Shown here: positions 1 through 8,574 of the stretch, piece after piece | How the letters are laid out: each line of letters opens with the position of its first letter | Numbering within the stretch: the first letter of the stretch is position 1 | Assembly (NCBI RefSeq): GCF_009754945.1 | Contig: NZ_WPIN01000004.1 | Location: 62,001-126,000, forward strand | DNA length: 64,000 bases | From: Spirosoma arboris | GTDB taxonomy: Bacteria; Bacteroidota; Bacteroidia; Cytophagales; Spirosomataceae | Reading direction: 5' to 3' | Notes under the pieces: generated by a model | What the model saw: the letters and a program-made list of their open reading frames with translations, nothing else | The model's database searches: none | Told to the model about the DNA's origin: nothing | Made by a program: the position numbers and the translations under genes

Positions 1-1224
1 GACGAAACGAATACCGAAACTTATGTTATCGTTGGCAGCGGAGGAGCGGGAGCCTTTGCCGCCGAGGGTATGCGTGAAGGCGGTTTTACAGGTAAAATCA
101 TAATGCTGACCGAAAGCAGCGAAGCGCCTTATGATCGCCCAAACTGCTCGAAAGATTACCTGCAAGGCAAAGCACCTGACGAATGGATGCCGTTACGTTC
201 CGATGAATTTTATAAAGACTATGGCATCGAAATTCGTACGGGCCAGCTTGTAACGTCGCTTGATCCAACTGAGAAACGTATCGAACTGGCTTCTGGTGAA
301 ACAATTACTTACGATAAGGCACTGCTCTGTTCAGGAGGAAAGCCAAATGTATTGCCAGGTTTAGATGCTGATCTCAAAGGGATTTACTCTCTTCGCAGCT
401 TGCACGATAGCCAGACCTTACGTGAGTTAGGCAAAGAGGGCAAGCGTGTGGTCATTATTGGTAGCTCATTTATTGGCTTGGAAGGGGCTATGAGTCTCCG
501 CAAACTGGGCAGTGAAATCGACGTGGTTGGTTTGGAAAAGGTCCCTTTCGGGAAAATTCTCGGCGAAAAAATCGGTCATGTTATACAGGGTTGGCACGAA
601 AAAGAAGGCATTCGGTTTCATCTCGGCCGAAAAGTAGATTATATAGAAGGGGAAGGTACAGTTAACGCAGTTATTCTTGATAATGGTGAACGGATTCCGG
701 CTGATTTTGTACTGTTGGGCCTGGGTGTTAAACCGCGTACTGATTTTTTGAAAGGCGTTTTACTAGAGAAAGATGGTGGCGTTAAAACGGACAACTACCT
801 GAAGGTTACTAATGGCCTATACGCGGCTGGTGACATTGCACATTACCCTGTTACTGATGGCTTTCAACGGATTGAGCACTGGAAAGTAGCTGGTCAGCAA
901 GGACATGTGGTTGGTTTGACAATGGCAGGTAAAAATGAGCCTTACGAGGTTATACCGTTTTTCTGGAGCAATCAGCAGGGTAGGCGAATCAATTATGTGG
1001 GTCATGCAACTAAGATTGACGACATAATTTACGACGGTGATCCCGAAAAAGACGATGCGTTCCTGGCGCTCTACATTCAGGATGGCCAGATCAAAGCTGC
1101 GGCCGGGCTTAAACGAGATCAAGACATCATAGCCATTCGGGAATTGATGCACGAAGGCCGGATGCCATCGATAGAAACGATTAGAAACGGGTTAAAATGG
1201 GTTAAGGAGTTGAAAAAAGCCTGA
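1..1224 (+). CDS. NAD(P)/FAD-dependent oxidoreductase, AIF/ferredoxin-reductase-like (5' partial)
   Basis: The reading frame is open from the first base, so the true start lies before the window; 407 residues are visible. A Rossmann FAD-binding motif GSGGAG is at visible residues 12-17, a second nucleotide-binding motif (VVIIGSSFIG) near 150-159, and the FAD-contacting AAGDIA motif near 277-282. The last 80 or so residues look like the reductase C-terminal dimerisation domain. The order FAD, NAD, FAD, reductase-C is that of AIFM3 and ferredoxin reductase type flavoproteins, which move electrons from NAD(P)H to a ferredoxin or Rieske centre. Many family members carry an N-terminal Rieske domain; here that part would lie outside the window. 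The substrate and redox partner cannot be told. No partner ferredoxin gene is seen downstream; the next gene is a nuclease with its own possible promoter element. Confidence 0.85.
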   Translation, partial: DETNTETYVIVGSGGAGAFAAEGMREGGFTGKIIMLTESSEAPYDRPNCSKDYLQGKAPDEWMPLRSDEFYKDYGIEIRTGQLVTSLDPTEKRIELASGETITYDKALLCSGGKPNVLPGLDADLKGIYSLRSLHDSQTLRELGKEGKRVVIIGSSFIGLEGAMSLRKLGSEIDVVGLEKVPFGKILGEKIGHVIQGWHEKEGIRFHLGRKVDYIEGEGTVNAVILDNGERIPADFVLLGLGVKPRTDFLKGVLLEKDGGVKTDNYLKVTNGLYAAGDIAHYPVTDGFQRIEHWKVAGQQGHVVGLTMAGKNEPYEVIPFFWSNQQGRRINYVGHATKIDDIIYDGDPEKDDAFLALYIQDGQIKAAAGLKRDQDIIAIRELMHEGRMPSIETIRNGLKWVKELKKA

Positions 1225-1240
1225 TTCCTCCGAAACGTGT

Positions 1241-1248
1241 TTACCTTT
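1241..1248 (+). promoter_or_regulatory. Possible Bacteroidota -7 element upstream of the DnaQ-like gene
   Basis: TACCTTTG matches the Bacteroidota -7 consensus TAnnTTTG and lies 31 bases before the ATG at 1280. No well-spaced -33 box is visible, so this is only half a promoter by sequence. Confidence 0.35.
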
Positions 1249-1279
1249 GTAACCTGACCGTGCGAAATCCGGTTTGGTT

Positions 1280-2101
1280 ATGACGCATCAACTTATACTT
1301 AAAAAGCCGCTCGCGTTTTTCGATCTCGAAACAACGGGCGTCAATATTGCCAAAGATCGCATCATTGACATCTGCGTAATTAAAGCCCTTCCTGGTGGTG
1401 AAGTTGTCAGTAAAACTCAGCGTGTTCATCCGGGTATGCCCATACCACTGGAGTCGAGCCTGATTCATGGCATTTACGACGACGATGTAAAAGACGCTCC
1501 GCCATTTAAATCGGTTGCCCGAATGCTGGGCCAGTTTATGGATGGTTGCGACCTGGCGGGTTTCAACTGCAACCGATTCGATGTACCGCTTTTGGTGGAG
1601 GAGTTTCTACGCGCCAATGTAGATTTCGATATGAAAAATCGGCGTCTGGTGGATGCCCAGCGCATTTTTCATCTCATGGAACCTCGCAATCTTTCAGCGG
1701 CTTACAAATTTTATTGCAATAAAGAATTAATCGGTGCTCATGGTGCCGAAGTGGATACGATTGCCACGCTCGAAGTACTCAATGCGCAGGTACAGCGATA
1801 CATGGGTATGGTTGCCAAAGCAGATAGTGGGCAGGATGTTATTTTCGAGAACGATGTCGATATGCTCCATAGCCTGACCGCTAACACCAATGTTGACCTC
1901 GCGGGACGAATCATTCTCAACGATAAAGGCGAAGAAGTTTTTAATTTCGGCAAGCATAAGGGTTTTCCTGTTCTGGAGGTACTCAAGAAAGAACCTTCAT
2001 TCTACGACTGGATATTGAAAGGTGAATTTCCACTCGATACCAAACGTCGATTGACCGAAATCAGGCTTCGGATGTTCAGTAATGGCAATGGAAGGAAGTA
2101 A
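1280..2101 (+). CDS. 3'-5' exonuclease, DnaQ-like (DEDDh)
   Basis: A 273-residue protein with a complete DEDDh exonuclease fold: motif I FFDLETTG (D15, E17), motif II with D101 in NRFDVPLL, and motif III GAHGAEVDT with H154 and D159. These residues bind two metals and cleave single-stranded DNA 3' to 5'. The C-terminal 60 residues contain an FGKHKG...W pattern, a small module often found behind such nucleases. It stands alone rather than in a polymerase operon, so proofreading as the Pol III epsilon subunit is possible but not shown; a repair exonuclease is equally likely. The frame can be opened at a TTG at 1274, but the ATG at 1280 is the better start. No Shine-Dalgarno is visible, as is usual in this phylum. 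Confidence 0.88.
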   Translation: MTHQLILKKPLAFFDLETTGVNIAKDRIIDICVIKALPGGEVVSKTQRVHPGMPIPLESSLIHGIYDDDVKDAPPFKSVARMLGQFMDGCDLAGFNCNRFDVPLLVEEFLRANVDFDMKNRRLVDAQRIFHLMEPRNLSAAYKFYCNKELIGAHGAEVDTIATLEVLNAQVQRYMGMVAKADSGQDVIFENDVDMLHSLTANTNVDLAGRIILNDKGEEVFNFGKHKGFPVLEVLKKEPSFYDWILKGEFPLDTKRRLTEIRLRMFSNGNGRK

Positions 2102-2136
2102 AAGTGTGATTCTTACACTTACCTTGCCTCGCCAAA

Positions 2137-2167
2137 TTTGAGCAAGCCCGAATAATCTTTACATTTG
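2137..2167 (+). promoter_or_regulatory. Promoter of nuoKLMN (Bacteroidota sigma-ABfr type)
   Basis: TTTG at 2137-2140, a 19-base spacer, and TACATTTG at 2160-2167 match the Bacteroidota -33/-7 consensus (TTTG, 19-21 nt, TAnnTTTG) without mismatch. The nuoK ATG is 27 bases downstream. It shows that nuoK-L-M-N can be transcribed independently of the exonuclease gene in front. Confidence 0.75.
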
Positions 2168-2193
2168 CGACACTTTCTATTAACCGGCAAGCC

Positions 2194-2538
2194 ATGCAAC
2201 CCACGCAGGACGTCCTCATTCCGGAAGTCATTCAGCAAATACCGCTCACCTATTACCTGATTCTCAGCACCGCGCTGTTTGTTATTGGAATCATTGGTGT
2301 ATTGACCCGGCGTAACGCCATCATCATTTTCATGTCCATTGAGTTAATGCTCAATGCGGTCAACCTGCTTCTTATCGCTTTTTCGTCGTATCGATCAGAT
2401 TCGTCGGGGCAGGTATTCGTCTTTTTCATTATGGCCGTTGCTGCCGCTGAAGTATCAGTCGGGCTGGCCATTATTGTTATGATTTACCGCAATACCCGCT
2501 CCATCGACGTAGGATTGCTTAATAAATTGAAATGGTAA
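2194..2538 (+). CDS. nuoK: NADH-quinone oxidoreductase subunit K
   Basis: A 114-residue, three-helix membrane protein homologous to NuoK/ND4L, part of the proton-pumping membrane arm of complex I. The second helix contains FMSIELMLNAVNLL, which carries the conserved membrane glutamate of NuoK. The third helix region has FIMAVAAAEVSVGLAI with the second conserved glutamate. It is slightly longer than typical NuoK (about 100 residues) because of an N-terminal extension of about 15 residues. First gene of the block nuoK-L-M-N, behind its own promoter. nuoJ, which normally precedes it, is absent here. Confidence 0.95.
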   Translation: MQPTQDVLIPEVIQQIPLTYYLILSTALFVIGIIGVLTRRNAIIIFMSIELMLNAVNLLLIAFSSYRSDSSGQVFVFFIMAVAAAEVSVGLAIIVMIYRNTRSIDVGLLNKLKW

Positions 2539-2539
2539 A

Positions 2540-2608
2540 ATAAGTCGCTGGTTGTCAGTTAAAATAGGCTGACGAACTCTACGACTGTTGACTATTGACA
2601 AACGACCA
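2540..2608 (+). repeat. Imperfect word palindrome between nuoK and nuoL
   Basis: The gap holds a left arm rich in GTCGCTGGTTGTCAGTTAA and a right arm ACGACTGTTGACTATTGAC; the arms are degenerate reverse complements. The right arm ends immediately before the nuoL ATG. The same family of words (GTCAATAGTC, GTTAGT) occurs before nuoN and before rimK. Inferred to be an intergenic stem-loop; function unknown. Confidence 0.5.
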
Positions 2609-4519
2609 ATGAAAATAGAATTACTCTGCGCCCTAATTCCGCTGTTTCCACTGATTGGCTTTTTGATTAACGGCCTCGGTTTTCGTCGGGTACCAACGGG
2701 CCTGGCTGGGGCAATAGCCACCGTAGCAGTTCTGGCCTCCTTTGTATTATCAATTTCTTTATTCAGTTCCTTTTCGGGAGATGCTCAACCAATAGTCGCT
2801 ACACTGTTCGACTGGATTAGCGTTGGTGATCTGCACATCAATTTCTCGTTTCAGATTGACCAGCTGTCGTTGCTGATGTTGCTGGTTGTAACGGGCGTTG
2901 GTTCACTGATTCACCTGTACAGCATTGGCTACATGAGTCATGATGAAGGATTTGGTAAGTTCATGGCCTTCCTGAACTTGTTTATTTTCTTCATGCTTCT
3001 GCTGGTGATGGGGTCCAACTACGTCATTATGTTCATTGGCTGGGAAGGCGTAGGGTTATGTTCATACCTGCTCATTGGCTTCTGGAATAAGAATACGAAC
3101 TACAACAATGCCGCCCGCAAAGCGTTCGTCATGAACCGTATTGGTGACCTGGGCTTTCTGTTGGGCATATTCATGCTTATTAATACGTTCGGTACGGTTG
3201 AATATCTTGACGTCTTCAAACAAGCTACGAGTCTGGAGGTGGGTGATAAAACGGTTCTGGCTATTACCCTTCTGCTATTTGTCGGCGCTATGGGTAAATC
3301 AGCACAGATTCCTCTGTATACCTGGCTCCCTGACGCTATGGCCGGCCCAACACCAGTTTCGGCCCTGATTCACGCAGCTACAATGGTGACCGCTGGTATT
3401 TACATGGTCGTTCGTTCGAATGTGTTGTATACCTTATCGCCACTAACGCTCGAAATTGTTGGTGGAATTGCCATTGCCACAGCGCTGTTGGCCGCTTCCA
3501 TCGGGCTTCTGCAAAACGACATCAAAAAAGTACTGGCCTACTCGACGGTTTCGCAGTTGGGCTATATGTTCCTCGGTCTGAGCGCGACAGCCTACACCGC
3601 GGGTATGTTTCACGTTATTACTCACGCGTTCTTCAAAGCGTTGTTGTTTCTCGGGGCCGGTAGCGTTATCCACGCCATGTCTGATGAGCAGGATATTCGT
3701 AAAATGGGTGGCCTACGAAAAGCACTACCCGTTACGTTTATCACTTTTTTAATTGGTACGATTGCCATTTCAGGCTTGCCCCCATTTGCCGGCTTCTTCT
3801 CGAAAGACGAAATTCTGGCGCACGTGTTTGAACACAACAAACTGCTCTGGGCATTAGGTGTTCTGGGTTCTGGCCTGACATCGTTCTACATGTTCCGTCT
3901 GTTGTTCCTGACATTCTTTGGCGAGTTCCGGGGAACTGAAGAACAAAAGCATCATCTGCATGAGTCGCCTGTTACAATGACCGCACCGTTAGTGGTGCTG
4001 GCAATCTTATCTGCCGTTGGTGGAGCGCTCAATCTGCCTGGTGATGGTTGGCTGAGTCATTTTATGGCTCCCTTATTTGAAGGCTCACGTCAGGTTAACC
4101 CAGAAGCCTTTGCCGAATCGACCATTGAGCATAGCACAGAATATATCCTGATGGCCGTATCGGCGGGCGTTGCTTTAATCGCTCTGGTCATTGCTTATGT
4201 CATGTACATCAGCCGGGGTGCTGTTCCTGCCCCTGAAACATCTGAGCGATCCTTGCCAGAGCAAGTCGTTTATAACAAATACTACGTTGATGAGCTGTAC
4301 GAAGCGATTATCATCCGCCCAATTCGCGGATTGGGAGATGCATTGTATAGTTTTGGAGAAGGTCTTATCGACGGTATTGTGAATGGTGTGGCCTGGTTAG
4401 TACAGAAAAGCGCAGCGCAGTTGCGGTTGTTACAGAGTGGCTCGATTGGCTTCTACGTTCTGGCGATGGTTGTGAGTATCGTTGTCATTTTTGCCCTGCG
4501 ATTTTTCATTCGATTGTAA
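2609..4519 (+). CDS. nuoL: NADH-quinone oxidoreductase subunit L
   Basis: A 636-residue polytopic membrane protein, the distal antiporter-like subunit of complex I (NuoL/ND5). The conserved core is clear: FIGWEGVGLCSYLLIGFW (helix 5 region with the key glutamate), LYTWLPDAMAGPTPVSALIH, AATMVTAGIYMV and KKVLAYSTVSQLGYM. The C-terminal 130 residues, including a long stretch before the last helix, fit the lateral amphipathic helix and anchor helix typical of NuoL and absent from NuoM and NuoN. The frame opens at a TTG at 2588, but that would start inside the intergenic palindrome; the ATG at 2609 gives the usual N-terminus MKIELLCALIPLFPLIGF. Cotranscribed with nuoK and nuoM. Confidence 0.95.
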   Translation: MKIELLCALIPLFPLIGFLINGLGFRRVPTGLAGAIATVAVLASFVLSISLFSSFSGDAQPIVATLFDWISVGDLHINFSFQIDQLSLLMLLVVTGVGSLIHLYSIGYMSHDEGFGKFMAFLNLFIFFMLLLVMGSNYVIMFIGWEGVGLCSYLLIGFWNKNTNYNNAARKAFVMNRIGDLGFLLGIFMLINTFGTVEYLDVFKQATSLEVGDKTVLAITLLLFVGAMGKSAQIPLYTWLPDAMAGPTPVSALIHAATMVTAGIYMVVRSNVLYTLSPLTLEIVGGIAIATALLAASIGLLQNDIKKVLAYSTVSQLGYMFLGLSATAYTAGMFHVITHAFFKALLFLGAGSVIHAMSDEQDIRKMGGLRKALPVTFITFLIGTIAISGLPPFAGFFSKDEILAHVFEHNKLLWALGVLGSGLTSFYMFRLLFLTFFGEFRGTEEQKHHLHESPVTMTAPLVVLAILSAVGGALNLPGDGWLSHFMAPLFEGSRQVNPEAFAESTIEHSTEYILMAVSAGVALIALVIAYVMYISRGAVPAPETSERSLPEQVVYNKYYVDELYEAIIIRPIRGLGDALYSFGEGLIDGIVNGVAWLVQKSAAQLRLLQSGSIGFYVLAMVVSIVVIFALRFFIRL

Positions 4520-4570
4520 TTAAATCCAACAGATTCGCGATACATCACCCATCGTAATCGTCCTCGGTAT

Positions 4571-6049
4571 ATGCTTACATTATTTCTGATTTTGTTTCCT
4601 GTCGTAGCAGCTACCCTGCTCCTGATAATTCAGGGAGAAAAAACAAAGCAGGTGGCTTTGGTAGCTGCACTGATCGAACTGGCACTTGCAGGATACGCCT
4701 TTGTTGGATTTAAACCCGATGCCAGCTCACAATTCGGTTTCGACTACGCCTGGATTAGCTCGTTGGGCATTCGATTTAGCGCAGGCATCGACGGAATCAG
4801 TGTGTTACTGGTATTGTTGACCGGGTTGCTGGTTCCATTTATCATACTTTCCACATTCAACAGAGATTACCCTCGTCCTTCGCTGTTCTACGCATTGATG
4901 CTGTATATGCAGGCAGCCTTAGTGGGCGTGTTCACTGCTCGTGATGGTTTTCTCTTTTATTTCTTCTTCGAAGCAGCCCTGATTCCAATTTACTTCCTGG
5001 CTGCTATGTGGGGTGGAGCTAATCGAATTCCGGTTACCTTCAAGTTCTTTGTTTATACGATCTTTGGTAGCCTCTTTATGCTGCTTGCACTGGTGTATTT
5101 ATATTACCAGACGCCTGCAACAGCCACATCGGCGCACTCGGCAGCTATTGTCGACTTTTATAAGCTTAACCTGACTCCCGAAGCGGAAACCTGGGTTTTC
5201 TGGGCGTTTTTCATCGCCTTCGCTATTAAAATGCCCGTGTTTCCGTTCCACACCTGGCAACCTGATACCTACGTTGAATCGCCAACGCCAGCCACGATGC
5301 TCCTGGCTGGAATTATGCTCAAAATGGGCGTTTATGGGTTGATTCGTTTTATTCTTCCTATTGTTCCGCTGGGTGTTGAAACCTGGGGAAAAACAGCCGT
5401 TATTCTGTCGGTTATTGGCATTATTTACGGGTCGATCATTGCTATCCGTCAGCGCGATATGAAACGGCTTATTGCTTATTCATCGTTTTCGCACGTTGGC
5501 CTGATGGCGGCTGGTGTGTTCTCTCAAACCGAAACTGGTATGCAGGGCGCATTGGTACAGATGCTGGCACACGGTATTAACGTAGTGGGAATGTTCTTCG
5601 TTGCCGATGTGATTTTCTCCCGTACCAAAACCAATCAACTCGACCAACTAGGCGGTATCACCCAAACAACGCCTAAACTGACGGTCTTCTTCCTGATTAT
5701 GCTGCTGGGCAGTGTGGCGCTGCCGCTTACTAATGGCTTCATTGGCGAATTCCTGTTATTGCATGGTGTCTTTACCTACAATAATTATCTGGGTTTAGCC
5801 GCTGGATTTACCATTATTTTAGGTGCCGTTTATATGCTTCGCATGTTCCAGAAAAGCATGTTTGGTCCGACTTCATCCCGTACTGAGTCATTTGCTGATC
5901 TAACCAGTTCCGAAAGCTGGGTATTTATTCCGCTGGTCGTACTTGTTTTCTGGATAGGCATTTACCCGCATTCATTTTTGAAAGTAACCGAACCTGCTGT
6001 TGCCAATATGATGAAGTATATCGGCACAACGGCTGTATCTATGAAGTAA
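4571..6049 (+). CDS. nuoM: NADH-quinone oxidoreductase subunit M
   Basis: A 492-residue antiporter-like subunit of complex I (NuoM/ND4). The family pattern includes FFFEAALIPIYFL with the helix 5 glutamate, KMPVFPFHTWQPDTYVESPT, and MKRLIAYSSFSHVGLM. It conducts protons across the inner membrane together with NuoL and NuoN. The gap to nuoL is 51 bases without an obvious promoter, so it is read from the nuoK promoter. No anomalies seen. Confidence 0.95.
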   Translation: MLTLFLILFPVVAATLLLIIQGEKTKQVALVAALIELALAGYAFVGFKPDASSQFGFDYAWISSLGIRFSAGIDGISVLLVLLTGLLVPFIILSTFNRDYPRPSLFYALMLYMQAALVGVFTARDGFLFYFFFEAALIPIYFLAAMWGGANRIPVTFKFFVYTIFGSLFMLLALVYLYYQTPATATSAHSAAIVDFYKLNLTPEAETWVFWAFFIAFAIKMPVFPFHTWQPDTYVESPTPATMLLAGIMLKMGVYGLIRFILPIVPLGVETWGKTAVILSVIGIIYGSIIAIRQRDMKRLIAYSSFSHVGLMAAGVFSQTETGMQGALVQMLAHGINVVGMFFVADVIFSRTKTNQLDQLGGITQTTPKLTVFFLIMLLGSVALPLTNGFIGEFLLLHGVFTYNNYLGLAAGFTIILGAVYMLRMFQKSMFGPTSSRTESFADLTSSESWVFIPLVVLVFWIGIYPHSFLKVTEPAVANMMKYIGTTAVSMK

Positions 6050-6050
6050 A

Positions 6051-6134
6051 GCTGTCAGTCGATAGTGGTTAGTCGGTAGTAAATGACTGGCCACTCTTAA
6101 CTAACGACTCTTGACTATTGACTAATCACTGAAG
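6051..6134 (+). repeat. Imperfect word palindrome between nuoM and nuoN
   Basis: Left arm 6051-6090 is made of GTCAGT/GTTAGT/GGTAGT words; right arm 6091-6134 of ACTCTTAACTAACGACTC and TTGACTATTGACTAATCAC. The arms are approximate reverse complements around CTGGCCA. The right arm stops 2-3 bases before the nuoN ATG at 6137. Related in wording to the elements before nuoL and rimK. Confidence 0.6.
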
Positions 6135-6136
6135 TT

Positions 6137-7543
6137 ATGCTCCCCATTGTTCTGTTATCGGTTTTTGGCATCGCTCTCCTGTTCCTTGGCTTCCTGAAGT
6201 CGAAGGCTGTGCTATTACCAGCTGCGCTATTGTTTCTGATCATCACCTTGGGAGTTAACTTCCTCGATTGGAACAAAACGTATCTGTATTTCAATGATAT
6301 GCTGCGGACAAATAACCTGTCAATGGTTTTTACCGCCATTATGCTGGGATCTGCATTTATGGTAGTGGCTTTGTCGAGTAGCTTTATTAATGACGAGTCG
6401 GCTCAACCAGCCGAATACTACGCGCTTATTCTGTTTTCGCTAGTGGGGGCCGTTATGATGGTTAGCTTCGAAAACCTGATTATGCTATTTGTGGGGGTTG
6501 AAATTTTGTCAGTAGCCATGTATGTACTCACCGGCAGCGACAAAAAGAATCTACGCTCAAACGAAGCCGCGCTGAAGTATTTTTTGATGGGGGCGTTCGC
6601 CACAGGTATCATGTTATTTGGGATGGCCTTACTCTATGGTGCGACGGGTTCATTTACCATTGCTGGCCTTGCTGCTTATACAGATCATCCACAAACAGGA
6701 CTTTCTTTACTGATTTACGTTGGCCTTCTAATGTTATTGATCGGGCTGCTATTCAAAGTGTCAGCAGCTCCCTTCCATTTCTGGACCCCTGATGTATACG
6801 ATGGTGCTCCAACTATTTTCACTGCGTTTATGTCGACTGTAGTGAAGACGGCTGGTTTCGCAGCTTTGTTCCGATTATTGTCTGTTTCATTTGGTGGCGT
6901 TTATACATTCTGGTGGACCATTTTGGCCATTATTACAGCACTCACGCTTGTCGCCGGAAATATTACTGCTGTTTATCAGACAAGCTTTAAGCGGATGATG
7001 GCTTACTCCAGCATTTCGCACGCAGGTTATCTGCTTATTGGTTTATCCTCCTTAGGCACACAAACGAAACAAGCTATTGTATTTTATTCGCTGGCTTATT
7101 CCGTTGCTACGATCGCGGCTTTTGGTGTACTGATACTAGTATCTCAGCAACGTAGTACACAAACAATAACGAGTGAGGGCATATTAACCGAGAACTTTGA
7201 TGCCTTCAACGGGCTGGCCAGACAAAATCCGCTTTTAGGCTTTGCGATGACTGTTTCGATGCTTTCTCTTGCAGGTATTCCACTGACAGCGGGTTTTTGG
7301 GGGAAATTCTACATGTTTTCGACCGCCGTCGAACGTGGCCAAATCTGGTTGCTGGTTGTAGCTGTGCTGATGTCAGCAGTTGGTATTTACTATTACTTCC
7401 GGGTCATCATTGCTATGTACTTCCGGGATGGAGCAACAGAGCCAATTCGCGTTGCGCCCTTCTTTCAATATGTGTTATTGGGGGCTATTATCCTAACGAT
7501 AGGGCTAGGTATCGCACCAGGTTTACTACAGGGCCTTTTCTAA
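6137..7543 (+). CDS. nuoN: NADH-quinone oxidoreductase subunit N
   Basis: A 468-residue antiporter-like membrane subunit of complex I (NuoN/ND2). Recognisable motifs are FVGVEILSVAMYVLTG (helix 5 glutamate), KVSAAPFHFWTPDVYDGAPT with the lysine of the proton channel, and KRMMAYSSISHAGYLLIGL. About 13-14 hydrophobic segments are visible. Last gene of the nuoKLMN block; the following gene is a GtrA-like protein 139 bases downstream, so the complex I block ends here. No clear terminator hairpin is seen in that gap. Confidence 0.94.
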   Translation: MLPIVLLSVFGIALLFLGFLKSKAVLLPAALLFLIITLGVNFLDWNKTYLYFNDMLRTNNLSMVFTAIMLGSAFMVVALSSSFINDESAQPAEYYALILFSLVGAVMMVSFENLIMLFVGVEILSVAMYVLTGSDKKNLRSNEAALKYFLMGAFATGIMLFGMALLYGATGSFTIAGLAAYTDHPQTGLSLLIYVGLLMLLIGLLFKVSAAPFHFWTPDVYDGAPTIFTAFMSTVVKTAGFAALFRLLSVSFGGVYTFWWTILAIITALTLVAGNITAVYQTSFKRMMAYSSISHAGYLLIGLSSLGTQTKQAIVFYSLAYSVATIAAFGVLILVSQQRSTQTITSEGILTENFDAFNGLARQNPLLGFAMTVSMLSLAGIPLTAGFWGKFYMFSTAVERGQIWLLVVAVLMSAVGIYYYFRVIIAMYFRDGATEPIRVAPFFQYVLLGAIILTIGLGIAPGLLQGLF

Positions 7544-7618
7544 TTAGTAAACCACTCTTGCCAAGACCGTATCCTAACTAATAATGGCTGATAGCATAGA
7601 CCTTTGCTATCCACTTTG

Positions 7619-7626
7619 TATTTTTG
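7619..7626 (+). promoter_or_regulatory. Possible -7 element for the GtrA-like gene
   Basis: TATTTTTG fits TAnnTTTG and lies 56 bases before the GTG start at 7682. No TTG box at the right spacing is visible upstream. Confidence 0.3.
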
Positions 7627-7681
7627 AGAAATTTATCAACCCGATAAACGATAAAATTAACGAATTTCGCCCGGTAACATA

Positions 7682-8176
7682 GTGAACGTGAGTAGTATAC
7701 AGCAGCCAAAATCAAAAGAATACAAAGACTTCTTCTCGTTCTTTTTAACGGCTGTACTGGGTGCATCCATTAACTTTGTCAGCCAGATTTTTTACCGGAA
7801 ATTCTTTGATTTTGATACAAGTGTCTTCTGCGGTTATCTGACTGCAACCGTGCTGACGTTTATTCCAACGAAGCGATATGCCTTTTCCGCTAAAGATACA
7901 GGCAACACAGGACGTGAGGCTATTAAGTTCCTGGGGATTGCTGTAGTTGCGCTTGTCGTACAGGTTTATGTTGCCAAGTACACGTTAGAGTGGATTGCCA
8001 CCCCCTTGTTTCCAAACGTGCATGAACTCTGGCGAGAAAAAGGTTCACATGTTGCTGGAATGGGAATGAGTTTCTTAGCGAACTATTTTGGTCATAAACT
8101 ATTGACTTTCCGGAGTACAGGCTTTTATGATAAACTTCTTTCGCGCTCATCGAAGGAACAGGAAGGAAATCTATAG
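7682..8176 (+). CDS. GtrA-like family membrane protein
   Basis: A 164-residue protein with four hydrophobic segments and the GtrA signature: a first helix FFLTAVLGASINFVSQIFYRK, and a second helix followed by FIPTKRYAFSAK, matching the family pattern of a helix plus a F.xxRxxxF motif. The last helix contains SFLANYFGHKLLTF, again typical. GtrA proteins are thought to help move lipid-linked sugars across the inner membrane; the substrate here is unknown and no glycosyltransferase gene is adjacent. The start is a GTG; a second GTG two codons later is equally possible. Reads as a single gene between complex I and the small lipoprotein. Confidence 0.75.
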   Translation: MNVSSIQQPKSKEYKDFFSFFLTAVLGASINFVSQIFYRKFFDFDTSVFCGYLTATVLTFIPTKRYAFSAKDTGNTGREAIKFLGIAVVALVVQVYVAKYTLEWIATPLFPNVHELWREKGSHVAGMGMSFLANYFGHKLLTFRSTGFYDKLLSRSSKEQEGNL

Positions 8177-8258
8177 AGAATAAACTCTGATTAATTCAAT
8201 TTCAAATAGGACTTTTTGATGTGAGAAGTACACTGACATAAATTTATTGAAGGGTATT

Positions 8259-8288
8259 ATTGCATTCACTAAGAAAAAAGTATATTTG
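8259..8288 (+). promoter_or_regulatory. Promoter of the small lipoprotein gene
   Basis: ATTG at 8259-8262, an 18-base spacer and TATATTTG at 8281-8288 form a good Bacteroidota-type promoter 33 bases before the ATG at 8322. Confidence 0.65.
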
Positions 8289-8321
8289 TGGCTGAGAACC
8301 TAAAATATCACTGAGAAGGTA

Positions 8322-8513
8322 ATGAAAAAAGTTATCGCTTTACTGTTCGTTGGTAGCATGCTGACATTCGCTGCTTGCCAAAGCAAACCTAAGACAGAAG
8401 AAACCACCACGGATTCAACTGCAACTATGTCAACTGACACCACTACGATGGCTACGGATTCTGCATCGACGATGGTAGCAGATTCAGCTGCTGCTGACAC
8501 GACGAAGAAATAA
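8322..8513 (+). CDS. Small Thr/Ser/Asp-rich lipoprotein
   Basis: A 63-residue protein starting with a lipoprotein signal: a charged MKK N-terminus, hydrophobic VIALLFVGSMLTF, and a lipobox FAAC, so the mature protein would begin at Cys19 and be lipid-anchored. The rest is almost only Thr, Ser, Asp and Ala with a terminal lysine pair, i.e. low complexity and probably disordered. It has its own promoter (ATTG...TATATTTG) and its own strong terminator, so it is a single-gene transcription unit. No function can be assigned. Such short lipoproteins are common in Cytophagales genomes. Confidence 0.8.
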   Translation: MKKVIALLFVGSMLTFAACQSKPKTEETTTDSTATMSTDTTTMATDSASTMVADSAAADTTKK

Positions 8514-8533
8514 TTTTCTTCGCGCAAGAATTT

Positions 8534-8565
8534 AAAAAGCCTTATTTTTATAAGGCTTTTTTGTT
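8534..8565 (+). terminator. Rho-independent terminator
   Basis: AAAAAGCCTTAT, a short T-rich loop, then ATAAGGCTTTTTT followed by more T: a perfect stem with a U-tract about 20 bases after the lipoprotein stop codon. The A-rich left side would also make it work in the other direction. Confidence 0.85.
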
Positions 8566-8574
8566 TTTAAGACG

